A stretch of DNA of 64,000 nt from Amycolatopsis alba DSM 44262 (GTDB taxonomy: Bacteria; Actinomycetota; Actinomycetes; Mycobacteriales; Pseudonocardiaceae), in NCBI RefSeq assembly GCF_000384215.1, contig NZ_KB913032.1, forward strand, positions 3,675,665 through 3,739,664. Direction: 5' to 3'. Positions 44,987 through 54,803 of this stretch are shown piece after piece. Position numbers and translations under genes: made by a program. The notes under the pieces were generated by a model. It had not been told where the DNA came from and did not search any database. It worked only from the letters and a program-made list of their open reading frames with translations. Position 1 is the first letter of the stretch, and the number at the start of each line of letters is the position of its first letter.

Positions 44987-45787
44987 TCAGCTGATGACGT
45001 GGAAATCCGTGACGAAACGGGCGACTTGCCCGTTCGCCGCGTAGCCGATCCAGGTCGGGTAGCTGCCGTCACCCCAGCCGGAACTGAAAGCGGCCACGTT
45101 CAGGCCGCTGACCGGGTCGCGGACGAGCGCCGCCTCCGGACCGTCGAGCGCCTTCATCAACGGGCCTTCCAGATCCTCGCCGACCAGACGGCACAACGCC
45201 GGGACCGCGTCCGCGTCGACGAAGGCGCCGAGCCCGGCATCGACGCCGTACCCGTAGAACTCGTTCGGCCCCAGTTTCGCCGGATCTTCGCCTTTGACCA
45301 GCGCGAGTTCCCACCGGACAGCAGGCTCCTGCCGGATCGTCAGCCGGGCCGCGGCGACCCGTCGATGCCCGGAACCCGCGAACCGGACCTCCGCCACGGA
45401 AACCGGGTACTCACCCGGCGGCACCCGGACGAGGAAGGGCACCGGCGGCTCGGTGACGTCGTTGACGGTGGTCGGATCGCCGCCGAGCAGCCGTCCGGTC
45501 GGCAGGTCGAGGGCACCGAGCTCGACGACCTCCACGACCGCGGCTTCCCCGCCTGCCTTGACCTCTCGACCCGTCCGGAAGAGTTCGTCGAATCCGTCGC
45601 GCCTCAGCGGCGGCGCGGGCTCGGACGGCTGCGCGAAGGCGGCCTGCCGGATCGGCGGCGCGTCGCACGAGGCCTTCGACGGCGCCGGCGCGGCGACCGG
45701 ACGGCCGGAGAACACGGCGATCCCGGCACAGGTCGCGACCAGGGCCGCCACCACCAGTGCGATGGCGATCTTCGCTCTTGCCCCCAT
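44987..45787 (-). CDS. DUF4241 domain protein with N-terminal signal/anchor
   Basis: 266 aa. The N-terminus MGARAKIAIALVVAALVATC is a signal peptide or lipoprotein signal (VAALVATC then AG), so the protein is probably outside the membrane. Residues about 70-260 match DUF4241: RVPPGEYPVSVAEVRFAGSG, then WELALVKGEDP, YGYGVDAGLGAFVDADAV and a final GDGSYPTWIGYAANGQVARF. The domain often occurs in proteins tied to polymorphic toxin immunity, but no toxin is next to it here. It lies 11 bases after the CCA-adding enzyme gene in the same direction. Confidence 0.8.
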   Translation of the reverse strand: MGARAKIAIALVVAALVATCAGIAVFSGRPVAAPAPSKASCDAPPIRQAAFAQPSEPAPPLRRDGFDELFRTGREVKAGGEAAVVEVVELGALDLPTGRLLGGDPTTVNDVTEPPVPFLVRVPPGEYPVSVAEVRFAGSGHRRVAAARLTIRQEPAVRWELALVKGEDPAKLGPNEFYGYGVDAGLGAFVDADAVPALCRLVGEDLEGPLMKALDGPEAALVRDPVSGLNVAAFSSGWGDGSYPTWIGYAANGQVARFVTDFHVIS

Positions 45788-45797
45788 GAGCGGAACG

Positions 45798-47219
45798 CTA
45801 GCCGCCGATGCCGTTCTCGGCGGCCCACTTCTTCAACTCGGCCACCGCGTCGTCGTGCTCCAGCGGACCGCGGTCGAGCCGCAGCTCCTTGAGGTACTTC
45901 CACGCCTTGCCGACGTCCGGCCCCGGCTTGAGCCCGAGGATCCGCATGATCTCCTCGCCGTTGAGGTCTGGCCGCACCCGGTCGAGGTCCTCCTGCGCCT
46001 GGATCGTCTCGATCCGCCGCTCGAGGTCGTCGTAGGTCGCCTGCAGCGCGGCCGCCTTCTTGCGGTTGCGCGTGGTGCAGTCGGCGCGCACCAGTTTGTG
46101 CAGCCGGGGCAGCAGGTCACCGGCGTCGGTGACGTAACGCCGCACCGCCGAATCCGTCCATTCGCCCTTGCCGTACCCGTGGAACCGCAGGTGCAGGAAC
46201 ACGAGCTGGCTGACGTCCTGGACGATCTCCTTCGAGAACTTCAGGGCACGCAAACGCTTGCGTGCCATCTTCGCGCCGACCACCTCGTGGTGGTGGAAGC
46301 TCACCCCGCCACCGGACTGGAACTCGCGCGTCGCGGGCTTGCCGACGTCGTGCAGCAGCGCCGCGAGCCGCAGGATCAGATCCGGCTCGGAGGTCGGTTC
46401 GTGCGAGGACTCCAGGTCGATCGCCTGCGCGAGCACGGTCAGCGAGTGCTGGTAGACGTCCTTGTGCTGGTGGTGCTCGTCGATCGCCAGCCGCATGCCG
46501 GGCACCTCGGGCAGCACCCGGTCGGCGAGGCGGGTGTCGACCAGCAGCTCGATACCGGGCCGGGGGTCGGCAGCCAGCAGCAGCTTCGACAGCTCGGCCT
46601 GGACGCGCTCGGCGGTGATCCGGTCGATCTCCTCGGCCATCGACGTCATCGCGTCGATCACCCGCGGCGCGGCGGTGAACCCGAGCTGCGCGGAGAACCG
46701 CGCGGCCCGCAGCATGCGCAGCGGGTCGTCGGCGAAGGACTCCTGCGGGGTCGCGGGCGTGTCGAGCACCTGGTCCTGCAGCGCCTGGAGCCCGTCGTAC
46801 GGGTCGACGAAAGTCTGGTTCGCGAGGTCGATGGCCATCGCGTTGACGGTGAAGTCGCGGCGGAGCAGATCGCCTTCGATGCTGTCGCCGAAGGTGACCT
46901 CGGGGTTGCGGCCGACGCGGTCGTAGCTGTCGGCGCGGAACGTGGTGATCTCCAGGGTCATGCCCTGCTTCGTCACGCCGACCGTGCCGAACGCGATGCC
47001 GACGTCCCACACCGCGTCGCCCCAGGCGCTGACGATCTTGAGCACCTGGTCCGGCCGGGCGTCGGTGGTGAAGTCGAGGTCGCTCGACAGCCTGTCGAGC
47101 ATCATGTCCCGGACGCTGCCGCCGACCAGGTACAGCCGGTATCCCGCCTTCGCGAAGAGCTTCGCGAGCTCGTCCGCGAGCGGGGAGATGCGCATCAGCT
47201 CCGTCACAGCGTTCTGCAT
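45798..47219 (-). CDS. CCA-adding tRNA nucleotidyltransferase
   Basis: 473 aa from the ATG at 47219, preceded by GGGGAAGAG; a GTG at 47267 would add 16 residues without a ribosome site. The enzyme adds or repairs the 3' CCA end of tRNAs. The class II nucleotidyltransferase head shows AGYRLYLVGGSVRDMMLDRL, then SSDLDFTTDARP with the two catalytic Asp residues, and the RRDF motif (DLLRRDFTVNAMAIDL). The tRNA-binding neck follows (DDPLRMLRAARFSAQLGF), and an HD-type phosphohydrolase domain is fused at the C-terminus (LRLAALLHDVGKPATR). It corresponds in position to M. tuberculosis PcnA (Rv3907c) and is divergent from the Nudix gene, as in that genome. Confidence 0.93.
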   Translation of the reverse strand: MQNAVTELMRISPLADELAKLFAKAGYRLYLVGGSVRDMMLDRLSSDLDFTTDARPDQVLKIVSAWGDAVWDVGIAFGTVGVTKQGMTLEITTFRADSYDRVGRNPEVTFGDSIEGDLLRRDFTVNAMAIDLANQTFVDPYDGLQALQDQVLDTPATPQESFADDPLRMLRAARFSAQLGFTAAPRVIDAMTSMAEEIDRITAERVQAELSKLLLAADPRPGIELLVDTRLADRVLPEVPGMRLAIDEHHQHKDVYQHSLTVLAQAIDLESSHEPTSEPDLILRLAALLHDVGKPATREFQSGGGVSFHHHEVVGAKMARKRLRALKFSKEIVQDVSQLVFLHLRFHGYGKGEWTDSAVRRYVTDAGDLLPRLHKLVRADCTTRNRKKAAALQATYDDLERRIETIQAQEDLDRVRPDLNGEEIMRILGLKPGPDVGKAWKYLKELRLDRGPLEHDDAVAELKKWAAENGIGG

Positions 47220-47367
47220 CGCAGTGCTCTTCCCCGCAATCGCCTGCCCGGCGACCACCTTGTTCACGACAATCCCACCACGATTTGGATGTACTTACTA
47301 CGACCCGGCCCAACACGGGCACGGTGAGCCAGCGTACCCGTACCGCCGTTTGCTCTAGCATCGCAGC

Positions 47368-47892
47368 ATGTCTGGATCAGCCGGCCGCTCCGGCGCTTCG
47401 AAGCCGGGCCGCCGGCGGAGGCGCAGGCGGGGAAGGCGGCTGACCACCGTCGACGAAACCTCGGCCGGTGGTCTCGTCGTCGACCCGGAACGGGCGCACG
47501 CCGCGCTGATCGGGCGGCTCGACCGGCACGGCAGACTGCTGTGGTCGCTGCCGAAGGGCCACATCGAGGACGGTGAGACGGTGGAGCAGACCGCGATGCG
47601 CGAGGTGAAGGAAGAGACCGGCATCTCCGCGCAGGTCCTGCAGCCCCTCGGCACCATCGACTACTGGTTCGTGGCCGAACGGCGACGGGTGCACAAGACG
47701 GTGCACCATTTCATCCTGGAATCCACCGGCGGCGAGCTTTCGGACGAAGATGTCGAGGTGACCGAGGTCGCCTGGGTACCGCTGGCCGATCTGGAGACCA
47801 CCCTCGCCTACTCCGACGAGCGCAAGCTGGTCCGGAAGGCCAAAGAACTCTTCGCGCAGCAACAGCACACCGCCGAGGGAGCACCTGAGTGA
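47368..47892 (+). CDS. Nudix hydrolase (MutT4-like by position)
   Basis: 174 aa. It should hydrolyse a nucleoside diphosphate linked to another moiety, with a divalent metal. The Nudix box is complete in [20 protein letters not shown] followed by TGI (GX5EX7REUXEEXGU). The N-terminus is a highly basic stretch ([14 protein letters not shown]). It is divergent from the CCA-adding gene and overlaps the next gene by four bases (GTGA), the same arrangement as Rv3908 between Rv3907c and Rv3909 in M. tuberculosis. The real substrate is not known from sequence. Confidence 0.92.
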   Translation: MSGSAGRSGASKPGRRRRRRRGRRLTTVDETSAGGLVVDPERAHAALIGRLDRHGRLLWSLPKGHIEDGETVEQTAMREVKEETGISAQVLQPLGTIDYWFVAERRRVHKTVHHFILESTGGELSDEDVEVTEVAWVPLADLETTLAYSDERKLVRKAKELFAQQQHTAEGAPE

Positions 47893-50045
47893 AGCGGCTT
47901 GCCGCCACTGTCCTGTCGATCCTGTTCCTCGCCCTCCCCGCGTTGTTCGGCGCGGTCGCGCAGGCGCAGGAGCAGCCCCGGCTGCGCGTGGACCTCGACC
48001 TGCTGAACCCCCGCGTGATCACCACGACCTCGACCACGCTCACCGTCACCGGCCGGGTCACCAACATCGGCGACCGGCCGATCAGGAAGCTGAGCCTCCG
48101 GCTGCAGCAGGGCACCCGGCTGCAGAACGAGCAGCAGATCGGCGACGTCCTCGCCGGCGGCAAGTTCAAGGACCAGTCGGCGACCGAGTTCGTCGACCTC
48201 GCGCCGGACGCGCTGGAAGCCGGGCAGAGCGCGGCGTTGAACCTGGTCGTCCCGCTCGGCCAGTCTTCGAAGCTTCAGTTCTCGAAGCCCGGCGTGTACC
48301 CGCTGCTGGTCAACGTCAACGGCACCCCGGAGTTCGGCGGCCCGGAACGGCTCGCGGCGGTCAGCCTGCTGATGCCGGTGCTCGGCCTGCCAGGCAAGAC
48401 CCCCGCGACACGGCCGTCGGCGCCGCCGTCGGCGAGCCTGCTGTGGCCGATCGCGAACAGCACCGTGCACGTCGTCTCGTCCCCGCTCGGCGGCCCGCTG
48501 ACCCTGTCCGACGAGCGGCTGGCGGACGAGCTGTCCCCCGGCGGGCGGCTGGACTCACTGGTCGCGGCGGCGCGCGCGGCCGAGGCCGACACGAAGGTCT
48601 CGTCGTCGTTGTGCCTGGCCATCGACCCCGACCTGGTCGCAACCGTGGACGGGATGTCCCGCGGCTACCAGGTCGTCACCGGCGGCGGACCCGCCCCCGG
48701 CAAGGGTGTCGACACCGCGAAGAACTGGCTCGGCCAGCTGAAGGCGCTGGTCGCGGGCCGGTGCGTGGTCACCCTCCCGTTCGCCGACGCCGACCTCACC
48801 GCGCTGACGAAGGTCCGCGCAGGTGACGCCACCGACACCGCGCTCCTGTCGAGCGCGATCGGCGGCGCGGCGACGATCAAGAACCTGCTCGGCATCCAGC
48901 CGCAGGACGGGGTGCTCTGGCCCGGTGGCGTCCTCGACTCGCAGACCGCCGAAGCGATCAGCAAGGCGGGCGTCAAGACCGTGCTGACCGATTCGGGCAG
49001 GCTCCAGTCCGATTCGCCGCTTTCGAGCGGGGTCACGATCGAAGGAACGGGTCTCCGCGCGCAGCCGATCGACACGCTGATCTCGTCCGCGCTGAACGGC
49101 TCGGGAGGCACCCAGAACGGGCTCGGCGCGATCGCCTTCCGGGCGGGCCTCGGCGGGCAGCCCGAAGGTCAGGAGCGCTCGCGGCTGCTGATCGCGCCAC
49201 CGCGGCACTGGACCGCGACGGGCCCCGAACTCACCACGTTCCTGGAGCGGATGGGCGACTTCTACGCCGCCGGTCTCGTCAAGTCGACATCGCTTTCCGA
49301 TCTGCTCGGCGAAGGCCCGTCCGGGACGGCGTCGGTCAACTACAACCCGCAGGATCTGACGGCCGCGACCAGCGGCGACGTCACCGCGAAGATGTCCCAG
49401 ATCGACAACGAGACGCTGGGCCTGTCGTCGGCGATGACGATGGACTCCACCAAACGAGTGAATCCGGCCGACGTGATCGCCCCGGTCCGGCTCGCCCTCA
49501 TCCGGGCGGCTTCGACCACCTGGCGCGGCGCGGACGCGAACGTCGCCACCGGGAACGCCCGCGGTGATCTCGACGCGATCCGCAGCCAGGTGACCGTGGA
49601 GCGGCCGAAGCAGACGATCGCGCTGGCTTCCGGCGCTTCGCCGCTGCCGGTGTTCATCACCAACAGCCTGCCGGTCGGCGTCTCCGTCCAGGTCGCCCTG
49701 AAGAACAACGTCGGCCTACGACCGACCGACGAAACCCAGCTGCAGGCGCAGATGGTCCCGGCCAACAGCGCCCGCAACCGGCTGCTCCCGGTCGAGGCGC
49801 TGCGGGCGGGCCGGTTCAGCGTCGACGTGGCGCTGACCACGCCCGACGGGACCCCGCTCGGCTCCGCCGCGCGGTTCGAGCTGACCTCCACGGAATACGG
49901 CGCGATCACCATCATCATCACCGTCACCGCGGCGGGCGCGTTGCTGCTGCTCTCGTCCCGCCGGATCTACCGGAGGATCAAGGACTCGCGGGCCGATCGG
50001 ACGAACGAAAGCACCCCACGTGTGACCGAGGACGCACAGGTTTAA
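47889..50045 (+). CDS. DUF6049 family secreted/membrane protein
   Basis: 718 aa from a GTG that overlaps the Nudix stop. A signal peptide is clear ([21 protein letters not shown]), followed by a large extracytoplasmic region and a single C-terminal membrane helix, [20 protein letters not shown], with a basic cytoplasmic tail. It is the counterpart of Rv3909 and belongs to the DUF6049 group. The first 130 residues look like an immunoglobulin-like fold ([20 protein letters not shown]). Its place directly before murJ, conserved among actinobacteria, suggests a role in peptidoglycan assembly at the outer face of the membrane. Confidence 0.85.
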   Translation: MKRLAATVLSILFLALPALFGAVAQAQEQPRLRVDLDLLNPRVITTTSTTLTVTGRVTNIGDRPIRKLSLRLQQGTRLQNEQQIGDVLAGGKFKDQSATEFVDLAPDALEAGQSAALNLVVPLGQSSKLQFSKPGVYPLLVNVNGTPEFGGPERLAAVSLLMPVLGLPGKTPATRPSAPPSASLLWPIANSTVHVVSSPLGGPLTLSDERLADELSPGGRLDSLVAAARAAEADTKVSSSLCLAIDPDLVATVDGMSRGYQVVTGGGPAPGKGVDTAKNWLGQLKALVAGRCVVTLPFADADLTALTKVRAGDATDTALLSSAIGGAATIKNLLGIQPQDGVLWPGGVLDSQTAEAISKAGVKTVLTDSGRLQSDSPLSSGVTIEGTGLRAQPIDTLISSALNGSGGTQNGLGAIAFRAGLGGQPEGQERSRLLIAPPRHWTATGPELTTFLERMGDFYAAGLVKSTSLSDLLGEGPSGTASVNYNPQDLTAATSGDVTAKMSQIDNETLGLSSAMTMDSTKRVNPADVIAPVRLALIRAASTTWRGADANVATGNARGDLDAIRSQVTVERPKQTIALASGASPLPVFITNSLPVGVSVQVALKNNVGLRPTDETQLQAQMVPANSARNRLLPVEALRAGRFSVDVALTTPDGTPLGSAARFELTSTEYGAITIIITVTAAGALLLLSSRRIYRRIKDSRADRTNESTPRVTEDAQV

Positions 50046-50128
50046 GTGTTTCCGGGCGTTGCCGATTACCCTGGGTCGAACGATGCCGCCGGGCATCACG
50101 TAGTCGAGCACCGAGGATTGGGCGCACG

Positions 50129-52432
50129 TTGGAAAGAGAGCCGGGTGTACCGCCCGAGCGTGCAGGCCGTCCCCGGCGCGAAGGTACTCCGCCACCGCCC
50201 CGTCGCACCGATGGCCCGGCACGCCGTCCGGAACGTTCAGGACGCCCTGAACGCGCTGAACGCCGTCAGCCGCCACCGCAGCAGCTCCCGCCCGAACGCG
50301 GTGAGCGCCCGCGGCGTGCGGCGCCACCGCCGCCTCAGCAGCCGGTGGACGGTCGCCGCCAGCGAGCGGCGGGCCGCCCCGACGACGAGACACGGCGGCT
50401 GAGGCCACCCCAGAACCCACAGAACCCGCCGCCGACCCGGCAGGCCCAGACGCCGCCTCCGCCGACCCGGCGCCAGCAGGTTCCGCCGTCGCCGGGGCAG
50501 CAGCTGCCGCAGCCGTCCCAGAATCCGCCGCCGAACGCGCCGCCACGCCGTCCGACGGCGCCGCAGGCGCTCAACCAGACGCCGCCCCCGCCGCATCGCG
50601 GGCGCCGTCAGCCGCCGCCGGTCCGCCCGTGGCAGGTCGACCGGCGCGACGAACCCGACGCGACGCGGTTCATCCCGCGCACCCCCGGCGTCCCGATGGG
50701 ATCGCGCTGGCCGGTCGCCGACCCCGACGTCCTCCGCCCGTACGACCAGCTCGCCACGCAGGTCATGCCTGCGATCAAGGACGCGCCGCTGGTCATGCCG
50801 CGGCCGGGGGAGACCGGCGAACAAGACGTCGCCGCCCCGGCGCAGGCGCCGTCCATCGCGAAGTCCAGCGGCCGGATGGCGATCGCCTCGCTGATCAGCC
50901 GCATCACCGGTTTCGCGTGGAAGCTGCTGCTCGTCGCGGCCATCGGCGCCAAGGTCGAGAACGACTCGTTCAACGTCGCCAACACGATGCCGAACATCAT
51001 CTTCGAACTGCTGATGGGCGGCGTGCTGTCCAGCCTCGTGGTCCCGCTGCTCGTGCGGTCACAGGACGACAAGGACGGCGGCGAGGCCTACACCCAGCGG
51101 CTGGTCACGGTGGCGGGCACGCTGCTCGTCATCGGGACGGCGATCGCGGTTTTCGCCGCGCCGCTGATCACCAAGCTCTACGTCGACGACAAGGGGCAGG
51201 CGAACCCCGACCTGGTCACCGCGTTCGCGTACCTGCTGCTGCCGCAGATCTTCTTCTACGGCGTGTTCGCGCTGCTCTCGGCGATCCTGAACGCGAAGCA
51301 CATCTTCGGCCCGACGGCCTGGGCGCCGGTGATCAACAACCTGGTCGTCATCTTCACGATCCTCGTGGTGTGGATCATGCCGGGCGACATCTCGACCAAT
51401 CCGGTGTCGATCACCGACCCGAAGGTGCTGACGCTGGGCCTCGGCGTGACAGCGGGCATCGTGGCGCAGTCGATCCTGCTGATCCCGCCGCTGCTGCGGT
51501 CGGGCTTCAAGCCCAAGTGGCGCTGGGGCATCGACAAGCGCATGAAGGAGTTCGGCGGGCTCGCGCTGTGGACCGTCGGCTACGTCGCGGTCAGCCAGGT
51601 CGGCTACACGATCACGACCCGCGTCCTGACCAGCGGTTCGGAAGGCGGCGTGACCGCGTACAGCAACGCGTGGCTGCTGTTCCAGCTGCCGTACGGCGTC
51701 ATCGGTGTGTCGCTGCTGACCGCGATCATGCCGAGGATGAGCCGCGCGGCCGCGGACGGGGACCACAAGAAGCTGATCGGCGACCTCTCCTACGCCTCCC
51801 GGATCTCGACGGTGACGCTCCTGCCGATCTCCGCGGTGATGACCGTTGTGGGCGGTTCGGTCGGTATCGCCCTGTTCACCTTGGGCAAGGGCAAGATCGA
51901 GGACGCGACGCGGCTGGGCGAGGCACTGGCCATCTCCGCGTTCGCGCTGCTGCCGTACGCGCTGGTCATGCTGCAGATGCGGGTGTTCTACGCGATGAAG
52001 GACGCGCGGACACCGGTGCTGATCATGATCGTGATGACCGTGGTCAAGGTGCCGCTGCTGTACCTGTGCCCCGCGCTGCTGTCGCCGAACAACATCGTGC
52101 TCGGCGTGATGATGGTCAACGGCCTCACGTTCGTCGTCGGCGCGATCCTCGGCCAGGTCTGGCTGTGGGTGACCCTCGGCAACCTCCGGAGCAAGCGGGT
52201 TCTCGGAGTGATCCTCTTCACGGTCGTCGCGAGTGTGCTCGGGGTCGGCGCGGCGTGGCTCGCCGGGCAGATCGTTCCCGACTCGTTCGGGCCTACTTTC
52301 CATGCCTGGGTGAAACTTCTGCTGCAGACGATCGTCGGGATCGTGGTGTCGTTCGGCGTGCTCATGGCCCTGAAGGTCGAGGAATTGAAGCCCGCCACGG
52401 CGAGGATCACCCGGTTGATCAAGCGGCGATAA
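50129..52432 (+). CDS. murJ: Lipid II flippase MurJ (MviN)
   Basis: 767 aa; the reading frame only supports a TTG start at 50129 or a later GTG, so the exact start is uncertain. Residues 1-240 are a proline- and arginine-rich cytoplasmic extension. The flippase core follows with 14 predicted helices: SGRMAIASLISRITGFAWKL, NTMPNIIFELLMGGVLSSLV, LLLPQIFFYGVFALLSAILN and GVIGVSLLTAIMPRMSRAAA. MurJ moves lipid II across the membrane for peptidoglycan synthesis. In M. tuberculosis the same protein carries a pseudokinase and extracellular domain at its C-terminus; here it stops after the flippase and these parts form the next gene, 78 bases away. Confidence 0.93.
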   Translation: MEREPGVPPERAGRPRREGTPPPPRRTDGPARRPERSGRPERAERRQPPPQQLPPERGERPRRAAPPPPQQPVDGRRQRAAGRPDDETRRLRPPQNPQNPPPTRQAQTPPPPTRRQQVPPSPGQQLPQPSQNPPPNAPPRRPTAPQALNQTPPPPHRGRRQPPPVRPWQVDRRDEPDATRFIPRTPGVPMGSRWPVADPDVLRPYDQLATQVMPAIKDAPLVMPRPGETGEQDVAAPAQAPSIAKSSGRMAIASLISRITGFAWKLLLVAAIGAKVENDSFNVANTMPNIIFELLMGGVLSSLVVPLLVRSQDDKDGGEAYTQRLVTVAGTLLVIGTAIAVFAAPLITKLYVDDKGQANPDLVTAFAYLLLPQIFFYGVFALLSAILNAKHIFGPTAWAPVINNLVVIFTILVVWIMPGDISTNPVSITDPKVLTLGLGVTAGIVAQSILLIPPLLRSGFKPKWRWGIDKRMKEFGGLALWTVGYVAVSQVGYTITTRVLTSGSEGGVTAYSNAWLLFQLPYGVIGVSLLTAIMPRMSRAAADGDHKKLIGDLSYASRISTVTLLPISAVMTVVGGSVGIALFTLGKGKIEDATRLGEALAISAFALLPYALVMLQMRVFYAMKDARTPVLIMIVMTVVKVPLLYLCPALLSPNNIVLGVMMVNGLTFVVGAILGQVWLWVTLGNLRSKRVLGVILFTVVASVLGVGAAWLAGQIVPDSFGPTFHAWVKLLLQTIVGIVVSFGVLMALKVEELKPATARITRLIKRR

Positions 52433-52510
52433 CGATTCACGCACGGATGGCGCGCGTTCACGGGTCGTATTCTGGGTACCCTCGGGGCGGGAGCTACGCG
52501 GGAGAGTGCG

Positions 52511-54112
52511 GTGGATACGAGACGGAGCGAACAGGCAGGGGAGGCGAGCCAGGTGGGCGTTCGTGCCCAAGGCGGGTCGCTGGCCCCTGGCCGGGTCGTC
52601 GGTGACGGCCGGTATCGCCTGCTCGCACAGTTCGGGGTGGACGAACGGGCGGCGGCGCATCTTTGGCGCGCCCGCGACGGGCAGCTGAAGCGGGACGTGG
52701 CGCTGACGCTGCTGGTCGGCGACCCGGCGGACGCGGAGGCCGCGAGGCTCGCGCGCCGGACGCTGGAGCGTGCCGCGCACGCCTCGAAGTTCGGCCACGG
52801 CGGGGTCGCGCGCGTCCTCGACGTGCTGAGCCTCGGCAGCGGCGTCACCTCGAGCGAAGGTCTGCTCGGTGTCGTCGTCGCCGAATGGACCAAGGGCAGC
52901 GACCTGGTCGACCTGGTGGCGCAGCGCCCGGTGGCGCCCGCCGCGGCGGCCAGGATGGTGCAGGCGCTGGCGGAAGCCGTCGACCACGCCCATCAGAACG
53001 GTCTCGTCCTCGGCCTCGACCATCCGCAGCGCCTGCGGCTCACCCCGGACGGCGCGCTGAAGCTCGCCTTCCCCGGCCCCTTGCCCGAAGCGACCCTTCG
53101 CGACGACGTCAAGGCGCTCGGCGCGGTCCTGTACCTGCTGCTGACCGGCCGCTGGGCCCTGCCCGGCGGCCCGGCCGCGATCCCGGCGGCGCCGCACGCG
53201 CCGACCGGACGGGTCATCCCGCCGCGTTCACTGGTCCCGACGGTGCCGGTCGAGCTCTCTTCGCTCGCCGTCCGCACCATCGAGGACGGCGGCCACGGCG
53301 GTATCCGCACCAGCGCGGCCATCCTGCGCGTGCTGGACCAGGCCGCCGAAGCCGAGGAGCGCACCCAGCTGATCAAGGCCGTCGGCGAGGAAGAAGCCGT
53401 GGCCGAACCGGACGGCACGGTCTGGACGACGAAGAAACCGGTCAAGGACGTCGCGCGGCGCAAGAAGCTGGCGTTCGGCGTGACCGTGCTGGTCGTCGCG
53501 ACCGTGGTCATCCTCGCCTGGGGCGGGATGATGCTGATCAACCTGTTCCAGGGCGAATCGAAGTCCAGCGGCCCGAACATGAACGTCGCCGCGTCGTCGG
53601 CTTCGGTGGCTCCGCCGCCACCAGGCCAGCAGCCGCCGCCCAGTCAGCAGCCGCCGGCGCCCACCGTGGGTGCCGCGGTGAAGCCGTCCGCCGTCGCCGT
53701 GTTCAACCCCGGCAGCAAGGGCGACAGCCCCGGCAAAGCCAGAAACACGACCGACGGCGACGCCGGCACCGCGTGGAAGACCGACGAGTACGACGAGCAG
53801 TTCCCGGTCCTGAAGAACGGTGTCGGGCTGATCGCGACCTTCAAGGACCCGATCAATCTCAGCCAGATCAAGATCGACGCGGGAAGCGCCGGCTCGAAGG
53901 TCGAGATCCGCTCCGCCGACAAGAAGAACCCGAAGCTCGACGAGACGAAGGTCGTCGGCGGCGGGGACCTCGCGGCGGGTGAATCGACCATCGCGTTGCA
54001 GCAGCCGCAGCAGGGTCAGTACTTCATCATCTGGATCACTCAGCTGGGTGAAGATGGCGATGGCAAGTTCGTCACCGAACTCAAGGAGCTGACCTTCCTG
54101 CCTGCGGGGTGA
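52511..54112 (+). CDS. Membrane pseudokinase (MviN partner)
   Basis: 533 aa from a GTG with GGGAGAG upstream. Residues about 35-280 are a protein-kinase-like fold (GRVVGDGRYRLLAQFGVDER, ... RALHLWRA-type loop, DDVKALGAVLYLLLTGRWAL). The catalytic HRD loop is missing: the position reads HQNGLVLGLDHPQRLRLTPD, and no DFG is present, so it should not phosphorylate. One membrane helix (FGVTVLVVATVVILAWGGMM, about 320) leads to a Pro-rich spacer and an extracellular discoidin-like domain (DGDAGTAWKTDEYDEQFP, then NLSQIKIDAGS). This matches the C-terminal half of M. tuberculosis MviN, which binds FhaA after phosphorylation by PknB. Here it is a separate protein. Confidence 0.88.
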   Translation: MDTRRSEQAGEASQVGVRAQGGSLAPGRVVGDGRYRLLAQFGVDERAAAHLWRARDGQLKRDVALTLLVGDPADAEAARLARRTLERAAHASKFGHGGVARVLDVLSLGSGVTSSEGLLGVVVAEWTKGSDLVDLVAQRPVAPAAAARMVQALAEAVDHAHQNGLVLGLDHPQRLRLTPDGALKLAFPGPLPEATLRDDVKALGAVLYLLLTGRWALPGGPAAIPAAPHAPTGRVIPPRSLVPTVPVELSSLAVRTIEDGGHGGIRTSAAILRVLDQAAEAEERTQLIKAVGEEEAVAEPDGTVWTTKKPVKDVARRKKLAFGVTVLVVATVVILAWGGMMLINLFQGESKSSGPNMNVAASSASVAPPPPGQQPPPSQQPPAPTVGAAVKPSAVAVFNPGSKGDSPGKARNTTDGDAGTAWKTDEYDEQFPVLKNGVGLIATFKDPINLSQIKIDAGSAGSKVEIRSADKKNPKLDETKVVGGGDLAAGESTIALQQPQQGQYFIIWITQLGEDGDGKFVTELKELTFLPAG

Positions 54113-54143
54113 CGTAAATCAAGGGGTCAGTAGGCTCTCACGG

Positions 54144-54803
54144 GTGACAGCTGCAGCTCCAACGGACGCGGATCTCATAGCGGCGCATGCCGCCGGTGAC
54201 CCGCACGCGTTCAGTGAACTGGTCCAGCGACATCGAGACCGCATGTGGGCGGTGGCCCTGCGCACCGTGCGGGATCCGGAAGAAGCCGCGGACGCCCTAC
54301 AGGACGCGTTCATCTCCGCGTTCCGAGCAGCGGGCAATTTTCGAGCCGAATCGCAGGTCACGACGTGGTTGCACCGCATCGTCGTGAACGCGTGCCTCGA
54401 CCGCATCCGGCGGGGCAAGGCCAGACCGACCGTTCCGCTGCCCGAGACCGGGCAGTTCAACGAGCCCGCCTCGCCGCGCGACTCGATGTCCGAGCGCGAG
54501 ACGAGTCTCGTCGTCAAGGAAGCCCTCGATCAGCTTCCCGAAGAGCAACGTGCCCCGATCGTGTTGGTCGACGTCGAGGGATACTCCGTCGCCGAGACGG
54601 CGAAAATGCTCGGTATCGCCGAGGGCACGGTCAAGAGCAGGTGTGCTCGAGGCCGCGGAAAGCTCGCGAAGGTTCTCGGACATCTACGGAACCCCGATGC
54701 GATTGCGAACGTCCCAACTCACGAAAGCAAACGAGAGCGCGCTACCCCGGAACGGGGTGCCAGGCGTCCTCAGGGCACGCCGGGTGACGGGGAGGGAAGA
54801 TGA
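54144..54803 (+). CDS. sigM: ECF RNA polymerase sigma factor SigM
   Basis: 219 aa. Sigma region 2 is visible as HAFSELVQRHRDRMWAVALR and AADALQDAFISAFRAAGNFR with TWLHRIVVNACLDRIRR. Region 4 reads LDQLPEEQRAPIVLVDVEGY, then AETAKMLGIAEGTVKSRCAR. By position between the murJ/pseudokinase genes and trxB it is SigM (Rv3911), which responds to envelope stress. A GTG at 54144 is used, with a TAGGCT -10-like box seven bases before it, so the transcript may be leaderless. The stop overlaps the ATG of the anti-sigma gene. Confidence 0.93.
   Translation: MTAAAPTDADLIAAHAAGDPHAFSELVQRHRDRMWAVALRTVRDPEEAADALQDAFISAFRAAGNFRAESQVTTWLHRIVVNACLDRIRRGKARPTVPLPETGQFNEPASPRDSMSERETSLVVKEALDQLPEEQRAPIVLVDVEGYSVAETAKMLGIAEGTVKSRCARGRGKLAKVLGHLRNPDAIANVPTHESKRERATPERGARRPQGTPGDGEGR

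Noticed and set aside
50046..50402. 118-codon frame with a plausible GTG and AGAGAG site at 50145, overlapping the murJ N-terminus
   Set aside because: It is Arg/Ser/Ala-rich without a recognisable fold, and it overlaps the Pro-rich start of murJ in another frame. A real uORF cannot be excluded but is not supported.
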